Source: JBKHDT01 sp046541195 (GTDB lineage Bacteria > Pseudomonadota > Gammaproteobacteria > Halothiobacillales > Halothiobacillaceae). From it: 64,000 nucleotides of DNA. The position numbers and the translations under genes were made by a program. Numbering within the stretch: position 1 is the first letter of the stretch; every line of letters begins with the position of its first letter. Below the pieces are notes generated by a model. That model searched no databases, was not told where the DNA came from, and worked only from the letters and a program-made list of their open reading frames with translations. The stretch is from contig JBKHDT010000003.1 of assembly GCA_046541195.1 (NCBI GenBank), positions 1 through 64,000 of the forward strand. Direction: 5' to 3'. Shown here in pieces: positions 51,008-60,752 of this stretch.

Positions 51008-51688
51008 ATGACGCCCGTTCCCTGGTCGGTTCAAGCACGGCGCCGGTCGTGGGTCCTGTCCGCCCTGCTGATGGCGCTGGTCCTGGTGGGGCTGGCCGGC
51101 TGTGGCGGGCTCGACGACCGGGTGGCCGAGTACCAGACGCCGGATCGGCTGGTGTTCCGCACGGTGACGCCGCCGATGCCGACGGCTGAGGTCACGCTGG
51201 CTTCCGCTGATGGCGACCTGAGCACCACAGATCTGTTCGAGGGCCAATGGACCCTGCTGTACTTCGGCTATACCTACTGCCCGGACGTCTGCCCGGTGGA
51301 AATGGGTGAACTGGCGCGGGTGGCGCGCATGCTGCGCGAATCCGGCGCGGATTTCGACTGGCAGATCGTGTTCGTTTCGGTCGATCCGGATCGGGACAGC
51401 CCGGAGCACCTGGCCACTTATGTCGAGTATTTCGACCCGGCGGTGATCGGGGTCACGGGTGCCCCCGAGGCGATTCGTGCGCTGGCAGACAGCGTGCGCG
51501 CCGACTACCGGATCGACGAGGCCTCGCGTGGCGAGGTGGGTGGTCAGCAGTATTACCTGGTCGATCATGACACGTCCTTCCGGCTGATCGCGCCGGATGG
51601 ACGCATGGTTGGCGTGTTTCCTTCACCCCACGAGGCGCCGGTCATGACGCCGGTGCTTCAGTCCTTCATCGAGGAGGTTTCCGGATGA
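51008..51688 (+). CDS. Sco1/SenC family copper chaperone lipoprotein
   Basis: 226 aa. Hydrophobic segment with lipobox GLAGC near residue 32. Thioredoxin fold with the copper-binding CxxxC (TYCPDVCPVEMG) and the distant His in LVDHDTSF, the three Sco ligands. It delivers copper to, and reduces, the CuA site of cytochrome c oxidase. GAGG lies seven bases before the ATG. It overlaps the PCu(A)C gene by four bases, a common functional pair. Confidence 0.94.
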   Translation: MTPVPWSVQARRRSWVLSALLMALVLVGLAGCGGLDDRVAEYQTPDRLVFRTVTPPMPTAEVTLASADGDLSTTDLFEGQWTLLYFGYTYCPDVCPVEMGELARVARMLRESGADFDWQIVFVSVDPDRDSPEHLATYVEYFDPAVIGVTGAPEAIRALADSVRADYRIDEASRGEVGGQQYYLVDHDTSFRLIAPDGRMVGVFPSPHEAPVMTPVLQSFIEEVSG

Positions 51689-52155
51689 GAAAGCATCATT
51701 TCACTTCGGCACTGGTCGCCCTCGGCCTGGTTCTGGCGAACCCCTTGCAGGCTGCGCCGGCGGTGTCCGGCGCCTGGGTGCCGGAAATGCCCCCCGGCGC
51801 GCATGCCTACGGAGCCTTCATGGTCCTGGAGAACCCGGATGACGAGGTGGTGTCTCTGGTTCGTGCCGAGGCACCCGGATTCTCGAAGATCGAACTGCAC
51901 GAATCGGTCAACGTCGACGGAATGCACCGGATGATCGAAATGTCGGAAATCGAGATTCCCCCGGCTGGCCAGACGCTGCTGCAGCCCGGTGGGTATCACG
52001 TCATGTTGATCGGACCGCAAACCCCCCTCGCCGCAGGGGATGTGGTGCCGATCACGCTTCATTTCTCCGATGGGTCGGTCATGCAGGTTGATGCCGAGGT
52101 TCGCCGGCGTGATCAGATGAAGCGCGGACACATGGGTGGCCACGCCGGGCACTGA
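51685..52155 (+). CDS. PCu(A)C periplasmic copper chaperone
   Basis: 156 aa. A signal peptide ends near LQAAPA. The single cupredoxin-like domain has the copper-binding H(M)x10Mx21HxM pattern: ELHESVNVDGMHRM, then GGYHVMLIG. A His/Met-rich tail (RGHMGGHAGH) may bind extra copper. It passes Cu(I) to the CuA centre, working with the Sco protein encoded just upstream and overlapping by four bases. Confidence 0.93.
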   Translation: MRKHHFTSALVALGLVLANPLQAAPAVSGAWVPEMPPGAHAYGAFMVLENPDDEVVSLVRAEAPGFSKIELHESVNVDGMHRMIEMSEIEIPPAGQTLLQPGGYHVMLIGPQTPLAAGDVVPITLHFSDGSVMQVDAEVRRRDQMKRGHMGGHAGH

Positions 52156-52649
52156 CGGGCCGCATCCACCGTCTCCACCGTCCATGCCCGCCGCAAACGT
52201 CGCCTGCTGGTCGCGCCCATCGCGGCCCGACCGGCAGGCACCGGTCCCCGGCGCAATCAGCCCGTTTCCCGATGGCATCGGCCAGGCCCGTCCTGCCCTG
52301 CCGCACCGGGCGCGTCTGCGGCACCTGCTGGCCGGTCGTGTCGACCTGGTGTCACGTCCGCTTGTGTCACATTCGACAGGGGCCGGTGATATCATCCGAG
52401 CTTATGGTCGGCTGGCCGTTGTGCGCGCTTGCGGGGAGCGCCTTGTCGGGCAAGGCGCCGGACGGGGTCATCCGCAAGTCTTCGCGCAGCAACGCTCGGC
52501 CTGGGTTCCGCGATGTCATGGCTTGCGCCGTGGCGCGGCAGGGCATCCGTGCCCTGCAACGGAAGGTCTGCATGCGTACAGGCCCTGGCCTGGGTCTTGC
52601 GGGTGATTTCGCGCGCCGCGTGCGCGCCGGGTTTCGGGATGGATCGTCA
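52156..52649. other. 494-bp non-coding interval before rlmE
   Basis: The frame of rlmE stays open through much of it, but the composition is not protein-like and the only well-supported start is at 52650. TATCAT at 52390-52395 is a possible -10. It contains copy C of the dispersed palindromic repeat. Confidence 0.5.
52518..52557 (+). repeat. dispersed 40-bp palindromic repeat, copy C
   Basis: Blocks ATGGCTTGCGCC, GCGGCAGGGC and TGCCCTGC with five-base spacers as in copies A and B; 34-36 of 40 positions look identical between copies by eye. It lies 92 bases upstream of rlmE, in the same direction. Confidence 0.75.
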
Positions 52650-53276
52650 ATGGCGCGCAGTCGCAGCAGCCAGCGCTGGCTGAAGGAACACTTTTCAGAC
52701 AGCTACGTACAGCGCGCCCAGCGCGAGGGCTTCCGGTCGCGCGCGGTCTACAAGCTCATCGAGATCCAGGAACGGGACCGCATGCTCAAGCCGGGCATGC
52801 GGGTGGTGGACCTCGGTGCCGCGCCAGGCGGCTGGACCCAGTATGCCGCGTCCATCGTCGGCAGCAGCGGGCGGGTATATGCCCTTGACCTGCTGCCGGT
52901 CGACAGCTTCCCGGACGTGGATTTCATCCAGGGGGACTTCACGGACGATCAGGTGCTCGCTCGTCTGTTCGAGTTGCTCGGTGATGAGCCGGTCGACTTC
53001 GTGCTCAGCGACATGGCTCCGAACATGAGCGGTGTCGAGTCGGTCGACATTCCGCGAAGCATGTACCTGGCGGAGCTTGCGCTGGATTTTTGCGACCGGG
53101 TTTTGAACGAAAAGGGCGGTTTTCTGGTCAAGGTATTCCAGGGCGAGGGCTTCGACGAGTACCTGCGCGCCTTGCGCGCCCGTTTCGTCCGGGTGGTGGT
53201 GCGCAAGCCGGACGCTTCGCGTTCCAGGTCGAGGGAAGTCTACCTGCTCGCGCAGGGGCGTCGTCCCGGGCTGTGA
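52650..53276 (+). CDS. rlmE: 23S rRNA 2'-O-ribose methyltransferase RlmE (FtsJ)
   Basis: 208 aa. It methylates U2552 in the A-loop of 23S rRNA. Starts MARSRSSQRWLKEHFSDSYV; SAM-binding motif VVDLGAAPGGWTQ; catalytic K-D-K-E tetrad visible as Lys in SRAVYKL, Asp in LSDMAPNMSG, Lys in FLVKVFQGEGF and Glu in SREVYL. It precedes ftsH by 117 bases, as in E. coli. Confidence 0.96.
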   Translation: MARSRSSQRWLKEHFSDSYVQRAQREGFRSRAVYKLIEIQERDRMLKPGMRVVDLGAAPGGWTQYAASIVGSSGRVYALDLLPVDSFPDVDFIQGDFTDDQVLARLFELLGDEPVDFVLSDMAPNMSGVESVDIPRSMYLAELALDFCDRVLNEKGGFLVKVFQGEGFDEYLRALRARFVRVVVRKPDASRSRSREVYLLAQGRRPGL

Positions 53277-53393
53277 TATGGTGTCGGCTGGGGGCGGTGC
53301 GGATGATGTCGACCTGATGTCCGCAATTGCGTGACGCCCTGCGGTGTCACGGTTGGCCGCCGCGTCCCGGCGAGCGATTTTCCGAGGTGGTTA

Positions 53394-55367
<1,974 letters not shown>

Positions 55368-55374
55368 CCCGCCC

Positions 55375-56196
55375 ATGCACCTGCGTTCCCTGCTGGAAGG
55401 CACGTCCCGTCCGCTGGTGATGGGCGTGCTCAACGTGACCCCCGACTCCTTCTCGGACGGGGGTCGTTTCATGTCCAGGGATGCGGCCCTGCGTGCTGTG
55501 GAAGACATGATCGCGGCCGGGGTGGACCTGGTCGATGTGGGCGGTGAGTCCACCCGTCCGGGCGCCGAGCCGGTTGCGGAGTCGGTCGAGCGGGACCGGG
55601 TCCTCCCGATCGTCGAAGCCGTGGCGGCGCGTTTTGACGTGGTCATCTCCCTGGATACCAGCACACCCTCGGTGATGCGTGACGGCGTGGCGGCGGGCGC
55701 GTCGCTGATCAACGACGTGCGCGCGTTGCGCCGGCCCGGCGCATTGCAGGCGGCTGCCCGGACTGATGCGATGGTCTGCCTCATGCACATGCAGGGCGAG
55801 CCGGGCTCCATGCAGGATGCGCCGGCCTATGGCAGCGTGGTCGCGGAGGTCCGGTCCTTTCTGGCCGGCGCCGCGGACCGTGCGCTGGCCGCGGGCATCG
55901 AGCGCCAGCGGTTGATTCTCGACCCGGGTTTCGGGTTCGGCAAGACGACCGAACACAACCTGCAGCTGCTGCGCGAGCTGAGTGCGGTCGGGGTGGACGG
56001 GTTGCCCCTGCTGGTCGGACTCTCGCGCAAGCGGCTGATCGGTGCGTTGACCGGCAGGCCGGTGGGCGCTCGGCTGGCCGGCAGTCTCGCCCTGGCCTTG
56101 CTGGCTGCCCAGCGGGGCGCAAGGATCATCCGGGTACATGACGTGCCCGAAACCGTGGATGTGCTGCGAATCCTGCAGGCGGTATCGGAAGGTTGA
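55375..56196 (+). CDS. folP: dihydropteroate synthase
   Basis: 273 aa TIM barrel. Visible: MGVLNVTPDSFSDGG, VDVGGESTRPGA, LMHMQG, and RLILDPGFGFGKT; the final RVHDV is also typical. It joins p-aminobenzoate to the pterin diphosphate in folate synthesis and is the sulfonamide target. It starts seven bases after ftsH and is followed at once by glmM, the E. coli order ftsH-folP-glmM. Confidence 0.96.
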   Translation: MHLRSLLEGTSRPLVMGVLNVTPDSFSDGGRFMSRDAALRAVEDMIAAGVDLVDVGGESTRPGAEPVAESVERDRVLPIVEAVAARFDVVISLDTSTPSVMRDGVAAGASLINDVRALRRPGALQAAARTDAMVCLMHMQGEPGSMQDAPAYGSVVAEVRSFLAGAADRALAAGIERQRLILDPGFGFGKTTEHNLQLLRELSAVGVDGLPLLVGLSRKRLIGALTGRPVGARLAGSLALALLAAQRGARIIRVHDVPETVDVLRILQAVSEG

Positions 56197-56201
56197 AAGG
56201 C

Positions 56202-57554
56202 ATGAGCGAACGGAATTTTTTTGGCACGGACGGTGTTCGTGGTCGGGTTGGTCAGGAGCCGATGACGCCCGAACGCATCCTCAAGCTGGGCTGGGCCGCA
56301 GGTCGTGTCCTGGCCAGCTCGGGGCGCAAGCGGGTGCTGATCGGCAAGGACACGCGGGTGTCCGGTTACATGTTCGAGTCCGCGCTGGAGGCCGGTTTTT
56401 CCGCCGCCGGGGCTGACGTGCGGCTGCTCGGCCCCATGCCCACGCCGGCGATTGCCTATCTGACCCGGACCTTCCGGGCCTCCGCAGGCGTGGTCATCAG
56501 CGCGAGCCACAACCCGTTCGAGGACAATGGCGTCAAGTTCTTTTCCGCGGGCGGCGAGAAGCTTCCCGACGAGGTCGAGTCGGCCATCGCGTCGGCCATG
56601 AACGAACCACTGGTCGTCGTGCCCTCGGATCAGCTTGGCAAGGCGCAACGGGTCGACGACGCGCCCGGTCGCTACATCGAGTTTTGCAAGAGCACCATCC
56701 CGCTGGGCATGAGCCTGGCCGGGCTGCGCATCGTGGTCGACAGCGCCCATGGGGCGACCTATCACGTTGCGCCGCGCGTCCTGCGCGAGCTGGGCGCCGA
56801 GGTCATCGCGCTGGGCAACGAGCCGGATGGATTCAATATCAACGACTCGGTCGGTTCGACCGCGCCGGAAGCCATGCGCCGGAAGGTTCTCGAAACCCGT
56901 GCCGACCTCGGGATCGCCCTCGACGGGGACGGGGATCGGGTCGTGCTGTCCGACGAGAACGGCGTCCTGCGTGACGGCGACTGCGTACTGTACGTGATTG
57001 CCCGGGACCGTGTTCAGCGCGACGGGTACCGGGGGGGCGTGGTTGGCACCCTGATGAGCAACTTCGGCCTCGAGCGGGCGCTGGCGGACGAGGGTGTTGC
57101 GTTCGAGCGGGCCCGCGTCGGCGACCGGCACGTGCTCGAGGAGCTTCGGGCGCGTGGCTGGCTGCTCGGTGGCGAGTCCTCCGGTCATGTCGTCTGTCTG
57201 GATCGGACCACGACCGGGGACGGCATCGTGGCGGCATTGCAGGTTCTGGCCGCCATGCGGCGGGCGGACGCGTCCCTGTCCGAGCTGTGCGCCGGCATGG
57301 TCATGCATCCGCAGGTCCTGATCAACGTGCGGGTCGAGAGTCCGCTCGATATCACGCATCCGACCCTGGTCGAGGCAGTCCAGGCGGCGGAAAGGCGGCT
57401 TGGCGATCGTGGTCGGGTGCTGTTGCGCGCCTCGGGTACCGAGCCGGTAGTGCGCGTGATGGTGGAGGGTGCCGACGAGCCGCTGGTTCGCGCCATTGCC
57501 AGTTCGCTGGCCGACGAGGTGCTTGCCCTGGCGGAGCGCGATGTGACAAGTTGA
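56202..57554 (+). CDS. glmM: phosphoglucosamine mutase
   Basis: 450 aa from the ATG at 56202 (MSERNFFGTDGVRG); a TTG at 56193 overlapping folP is an alternative. It converts glucosamine 6-phosphate to the 1-phosphate for UDP-GlcNAc, the precursor of peptidoglycan and LPS. The phosphoserine is Ser102 in ISASHNPFEDNG; the metal site is DGDGDR; the sugar-binding loop is GGESSGHV; the phosphate loop is RASGTEPVVRV near the end. Confidence 0.97.
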   Translation: MSERNFFGTDGVRGRVGQEPMTPERILKLGWAAGRVLASSGRKRVLIGKDTRVSGYMFESALEAGFSAAGADVRLLGPMPTPAIAYLTRTFRASAGVVISASHNPFEDNGVKFFSAGGEKLPDEVESAIASAMNEPLVVVPSDQLGKAQRVDDAPGRYIEFCKSTIPLGMSLAGLRIVVDSAHGATYHVAPRVLRELGAEVIALGNEPDGFNINDSVGSTAPEAMRRKVLETRADLGIALDGDGDRVVLSDENGVLRDGDCVLYVIARDRVQRDGYRGGVVGTLMSNFGLERALADEGVAFERARVGDRHVLEELRARGWLLGGESSGHVVCLDRTTTGDGIVAALQVLAAMRRADASLSELCAGMVMHPQVLINVRVESPLDITHPTLVEAVQAAERRLGDRGRVLLRASGTEPVVRVMVEGADEPLVRAIASSLADEVLALAERDVTS

Positions 57555-57679
57555 TTTAAGTCCGGCGGGCAAGTACCCTTACAGGCCGTTTTTTGCCTGC
57601 CGGCTGAAGATGCGGGCAAGGTCCGGCATGGACCGCCTCCCGAATAACGACAAAATCAAACCGACCTGGGTATTACTGG

Positions 57680-58450
57680 ATGCGCAAACCGATCGTTTTG
57701 GGCAATTGGAAGATGAATGGCTCGCTCTCGCGGAACGCGGAGGTCGTCGATGGCCTGCACGCGGGTCTGGAGGGCCTGGACGGCGTCGAGATCGGCATAT
57801 GCCCCCCGTTCGTCTACCTGCCGCAGGTCGGTGAGTTGCTGCGCGGCCAGGACCGGATCGGCCTGGGTGCACAGGACTGCTCCGAGTACCAGCAGGGCGC
57901 CTACACCGGCGAGGTTTCGGCCTGCATGCTGGCCGAGTTCGGCGTGAAGTACGTCATTCTCGGGCATTCCGAGCGTCGCGCCCTCTTCGCGGAGGATGAC
58001 CAGGTGGCCGTGAACAAGGTTCGGGCCGTCATGGAGGGCGGAATCACGCCCGTCCTGTGCGTGGGCGAAACGCTTGAGGAGCGTGAGTCCGACCAGACCG
58101 AGGAGGTGGTCGGGCGCCAGGTCGAGGCGGCGCTGGACGGGCTGGGGGTCGAGGCTTTCGACAATCTGGTGATCGCCTACGAGCCGGTCTGGGCAATCGG
58201 GACGGGCAAGACCGCGACGCCCGAGAAGGCGCAGGCCGTGCACGCATTCATCCGGGGCCTGGTCGCCAGTCGGGATGCTGCCGTGGCGGACCGGTTGCGC
58301 ATCCAGTACGGCGGAAGCATGAAGCCGGGCAACGCGGCCGACCTGATCGCCCAGCCGGATATCGACGGCGGGCTGATTGGCGGTGCTTCTCTCAAGGCCG
58401 AGGACTTTCTTGCCATTTGTCGGGCTGCCGCCTCTTCCGTGAAAGATTGA
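57680..58450 (+). CDS. tpiA: triosephosphate isomerase
   Basis: 256 aa. Catalytic residues are in view: Lys11 in LGNWKMNG, His in ILGHSERRA, and Glu in AYEPVWAIGTG, with the phosphate-binding QYGGSMKPGNA near the C-terminus. It interconverts dihydroxyacetone phosphate and glyceraldehyde 3-phosphate. The 125 bases before it contain a large imperfect stem (57562-57603) but no clear promoter. It is followed by secG after six bases; tpiA-secG-tRNA-Leu-nuo is a known order. Confidence 0.97.
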   Translation: MRKPIVLGNWKMNGSLSRNAEVVDGLHAGLEGLDGVEIGICPPFVYLPQVGELLRGQDRIGLGAQDCSEYQQGAYTGEVSACMLAEFGVKYVILGHSERRALFAEDDQVAVNKVRAVMEGGITPVLCVGETLEERESDQTEEVVGRQVEAALDGLGVEAFDNLVIAYEPVWAIGTGKTATPEKAQAVHAFIRGLVASRDAAVADRLRIQYGGSMKPGNAADLIAQPDIDGGLIGGASLKAEDFLAICRAAASSVKD

Positions 58451-58456
58451 CATTCC

Positions 58457-58825
58457 ATGACCACACTCATCATATTCGTTCATGTGCTGCTCGGGCTGAC
58501 CCTGGTCGGGCTGGTGCTCATCCAGCACGGCAAGGGGGCCGATGCCGGGGCCGCGTTCGGAAGCGGCTCCTCGGGCACGGTATTTGGCGCCCGTGGCGCG
58601 ACGACCTTTCTCCAGAAGCTGACCAGCTGGCTGATCGCTGCGTTCTTCGGTACCAGCCTGCTGTTGGCCTATGTAATCAACGCTTCCCACGATGGCGGCA
58701 GCGTGGTAGATTCTCGTGCCCCGGTTGAGCAGGCGGACGTGCCGGCTCGCCCGGACCAGCCGGCCGACGTGCCTGCGCCGGCAGCTCCTGGTGAAAGCAC
58801 AGACGACGTGCCGTCGTCACGCTGA
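58457..58825 (+). CDS. secG: protein translocase subunit SecG
   Basis: 122 aa with two membrane helices (IIFVHVLLGLTLVGLVLI and WLIAAFFGTSLLLAYVI), joined by the conserved loop LIQHGKGADAGAAFGSGSSGTVFG. The C-terminal 40 residues are Pro/Ala/Asp-rich. It assists SecYE in protein export. It lies six bases after tpiA and 40 bases before tRNA-Leu, as in E. coli (secG-leuU). Confidence 0.95.
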   Translation: MTTLIIFVHVLLGLTLVGLVLIQHGKGADAGAAFGSGSSGTVFGARGATTFLQKLTSWLIAAFFGTSLLLAYVINASHDGGSVVDSRAPVEQADVPARPDQPADVPAPAAPGESTDDVPSSR

Positions 58826-58865
58826 TGCCCGGGCGCGCCGCGAGCCGGCGCAATCAGAATAATTC

Positions 58866-58950
58866 GCGGATGTGGTGGAATTGGTAGACACGCTATCTTG
58901 AGGGGGTAGTGACGAAAGTCGTGTGGGTTCGAGTCCCACCATCCGCACCA
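58866..58950 (+). tRNA. tRNA-Leu (GAG)
   Basis: 85 bases including an encoded CCA. Acceptor stem GCGGATG with CATCCGC; D-loop AATTGGTAGAC; anticodon loop TTGAGGG, giving GAG; a long class-II variable arm (GTGACGAAAGTCGT); T-arm GTGGG-TTCGAGT-CCCAC. It reads CUC/CUU leucine codons. It lies between secG and nuoA. Confidence 0.95.
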
Positions 58951-58956
58951 AATCCT

Positions 58957-58991
58957 TCCGGTGCCGACCGCCCGAGGCGGTCGGCACCGGA
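58957..58991 (+). repeat. 16-bp perfect hairpin after tRNA-Leu
   Basis: TCCGGTGCCGACCGCC (58957-58972) and its exact complement (58976-58991) around a CGA loop, six bases after the tRNA CCA. No T-run follows. It may help 3'-end processing or stop transcription with Rho, or protect the upstream RNA from exonucleases. Confidence 0.75.
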
Positions 58992-59030
58992 CAAACCGAA
59001 CCTACAGTGGCCCGCCGTACCCAGGCGCAG

Positions 59031-59056
59031 CAAGCCCCGCCAGATTGCGGGGCTTG
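59031..59056 (+). repeat. 10-bp perfect hairpin before nuoA
   Basis: CAAGCCCCGC (59031-59040) and GCGGGGCTTG (59047-59056) with a CAGATT loop. GC-rich, no T-run. Together with the preceding hairpin it fills the 185-base tRNA-nuoA interval; a nuo promoter is not obvious. Confidence 0.65.
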
Positions 59057-59135
59057 CCCGCGAACCGGACACGCACGTCTCGGTCGAACCCAGCCAGGTG
59101 CTCCGCGGCCCGTCCACAGGCAATGAGGGTGGCCA

Positions 59136-59492
59136 ATGCTTGAAGGTTATCTGCCGATTCTGATCTTCCTGGTGGTGGCCACGCTGTTCTCGCTGGGCAT
59201 GCTGGCCGTCGGTTCGGTTCTCTCTCCCCGCAAGCCGGACAAGGTCAAGACAGCGGCCTACGAGTGCGGCTTCACTGCGTTCGAGGACGCCCGGATGAAG
59301 TTTGACATCCGGTTCTACCTCGTTGCGATTCTGTTTATCATTTTCGATCTCGAGATCGCTTTCCTGTTTCCGTGGGCGGTTTCCCTGGATGCCATCGGGA
59401 CCTTCGGCCTGGTCGCCATGGCGATCTTTCTGGGCGTGCTGGTCATCGGCTTCATCTACGAGTGGAAGAAAGGGGCTCTGGAATGGGAGTAG
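59136..59492 (+). CDS. nuoA: NADH-quinone oxidoreductase subunit A
   Basis: 118 aa, three membrane helices. The conserved loop KTAAYECGFTAFEDARMKFDIRFY joins helices 1 and 2 and helps form the quinone site; a segment FIIFDLEIAFLFPW carries the conserved acidic residues. First gene of the nuo operon for respiratory complex I. It overlaps nuoB by ten bases. Confidence 0.96.
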   Translation: MLEGYLPILIFLVVATLFSLGMLAVGSVLSPRKPDKVKTAAYECGFTAFEDARMKFDIRFYLVAILFIIFDLEIAFLFPWAVSLDAIGTFGLVAMAIFLGVLVIGFIYEWKKGALEWE

Positions 59493-59962
59493 AAGGCGTT
59501 CTGGAAAAGGGCTTCGTCACGACCAGTGCCGACAAGCTGATCAACTGGGCGCGCACGGGTTCGCTGTGGCCCATGACCTTCGGCCTGGCCTGCTGCGCCG
59601 TGGAGATGATGCACGCGGGCGCCGCGCGCTACGATCTGGACCGTTTCGGGGTGGTCTTCCGGCCCAGCCCCCGGCAATCGGATGTCATGATCGTGGCGGG
59701 CACGCTGGTCAACAAGATGGCGCCGGCGCTGCGCAAGGTGTACGACCAGATGGCCGAGCCGCGCTGGGTAATTTCGATGGGCTCATGCGCCAACGGGGGC
59801 GGCTACTACCATTATTCCTACGCCGTGGTGCGTGGTTGCGACCGGATCGTGCCCGTGGACATCTACGTGCCCGGCTGCCCGCCGACTGCCGAGGCCTTGC
59901 TGTACGGCATTATCCAGTTGCAGAACAAGATTCGGCGAACCAATACCATCGCGCGCTCATGA
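59483..59962 (+). CDS. nuoB: NADH-quinone oxidoreductase subunit B
   Basis: 159 aa from the ATG at 59483 (MGVEGVLEKGF). It holds the N2 4Fe-4S cluster that reduces quinone; the four ligands are the adjacent pair in LACCAVEMM, one in MGSCANGGG, and one in PGCPPTAEALL. It overlaps the nuoA end by ten bases. Confidence 0.97.
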   Translation: MGVEGVLEKGFVTTSADKLINWARTGSLWPMTFGLACCAVEMMHAGAARYDLDRFGVVFRPSPRQSDVMIVAGTLVNKMAPALRKVYDQMAEPRWVISMGSCANGGGYYHYSYAVVRGCDRIVPVDIYVPGCPPTAEALLYGIIQLQNKIRRTNTIARS

Positions 59963-60034
59963 CGCGATCGCGGCGCCGCCTCGATGCGGCGTTCGCGCAA
60001 TAACGACCGGTCGGACCGACCCTGGGGAGACAAC

Positions 60035-60745
60035 ATGGCACAGACCTTGGAGACGCTGAAAGACGCGCTGCAGGCGCGCTTCGGTGCCCGTATCGCGAGC
60101 GCGCGCATCGCCCTCGGGGAATTGACCATCGAGGTCCCCGCCGAGGAGTGGTTGGCAGTCGCCTCCGTGCTTGCCGAAGATGGGCAGTTTTCCTTCGAGT
60201 CGCTGATCGATCTCTGCGGCATGGACTACTCCGGTTACCGGCTCGACGAATGGGCGGGGCAGGAGAGCGGTTTTCGCGAGGGATACAGCCGCGGGGTCGA
60301 ACCGTCCACGGCCGGCCGGCTCAAGTTTGGCGATGCGCACGAGGGCCGGGCCACCGACCGGCCCCGGTTCGCGGTGGTCTACCATCTCCTTTCCTACGCG
60401 CACAATGCGCGCCTGCGGGTGCGTGTCTACTGCCCGGATGAACAGGCACCCTCGGTGCCGTCGGTGTGCGCCATCTGGAACGGCGCCAACTGGTTCGAGC
60501 GCGAGGCATTTGACCTGTTCGGGATCATTTTCGACGGGCACCCGGATCTGCGCCGGATCCTCACCGACTACGGTTTTGTCGGGCATCCCTTCCGCAAGGA
60601 CTTTCCTCTGATCGGGCACGTCGAGGTGCGGTACGATCCGGAGCGGGAGCGGGTGGTGTACGAACCGGTTTCCATCGAGCCCCGGGTCCTGGTCCCGCGG
60701 GTGATCCGGCAGGACAGCCGGTATGTCGAGCCGAGCGACAAGTGA
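60035..60745 (+). CDS. nuoC: NADH-quinone oxidoreductase subunit C
   Basis: 236 aa from the ATG at 60035, with GGGGAGA upstream; an earlier in-frame ATG at 59984 is unlikely. The 30-kDa subunit signature lies near the C-terminus: the ERE-type helix NWFEREAFDLFGIIF, then DYGFVGHPFRKDFP. Here nuoC and nuoD are separate genes, unlike the E. coli fusion. It bridges NuoB and NuoD in the peripheral arm. Confidence 0.96.
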   Translation: MAQTLETLKDALQARFGARIASARIALGELTIEVPAEEWLAVASVLAEDGQFSFESLIDLCGMDYSGYRLDEWAGQESGFREGYSRGVEPSTAGRLKFGDAHEGRATDRPRFAVVYHLLSYAHNARLRVRVYCPDEQAPSVPSVCAIWNGANWFEREAFDLFGIIFDGHPDLRRILTDYGFVGHPFRKDFPLIGHVEVRYDPERERVVYEPVSIEPRVLVPRVIRQDSRYVEPSDK

Positions 60746-60752
60746 GAAGACG

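Noticed and set aside
57562..57603. Large stem between glmM and tpiA as a terminator
   Set aside because: CCGGCGGGCAA/TTGCCTGCCGG pairs, but the loop is about 20 bases and no T-run follows the stem; the only T-run is within it.
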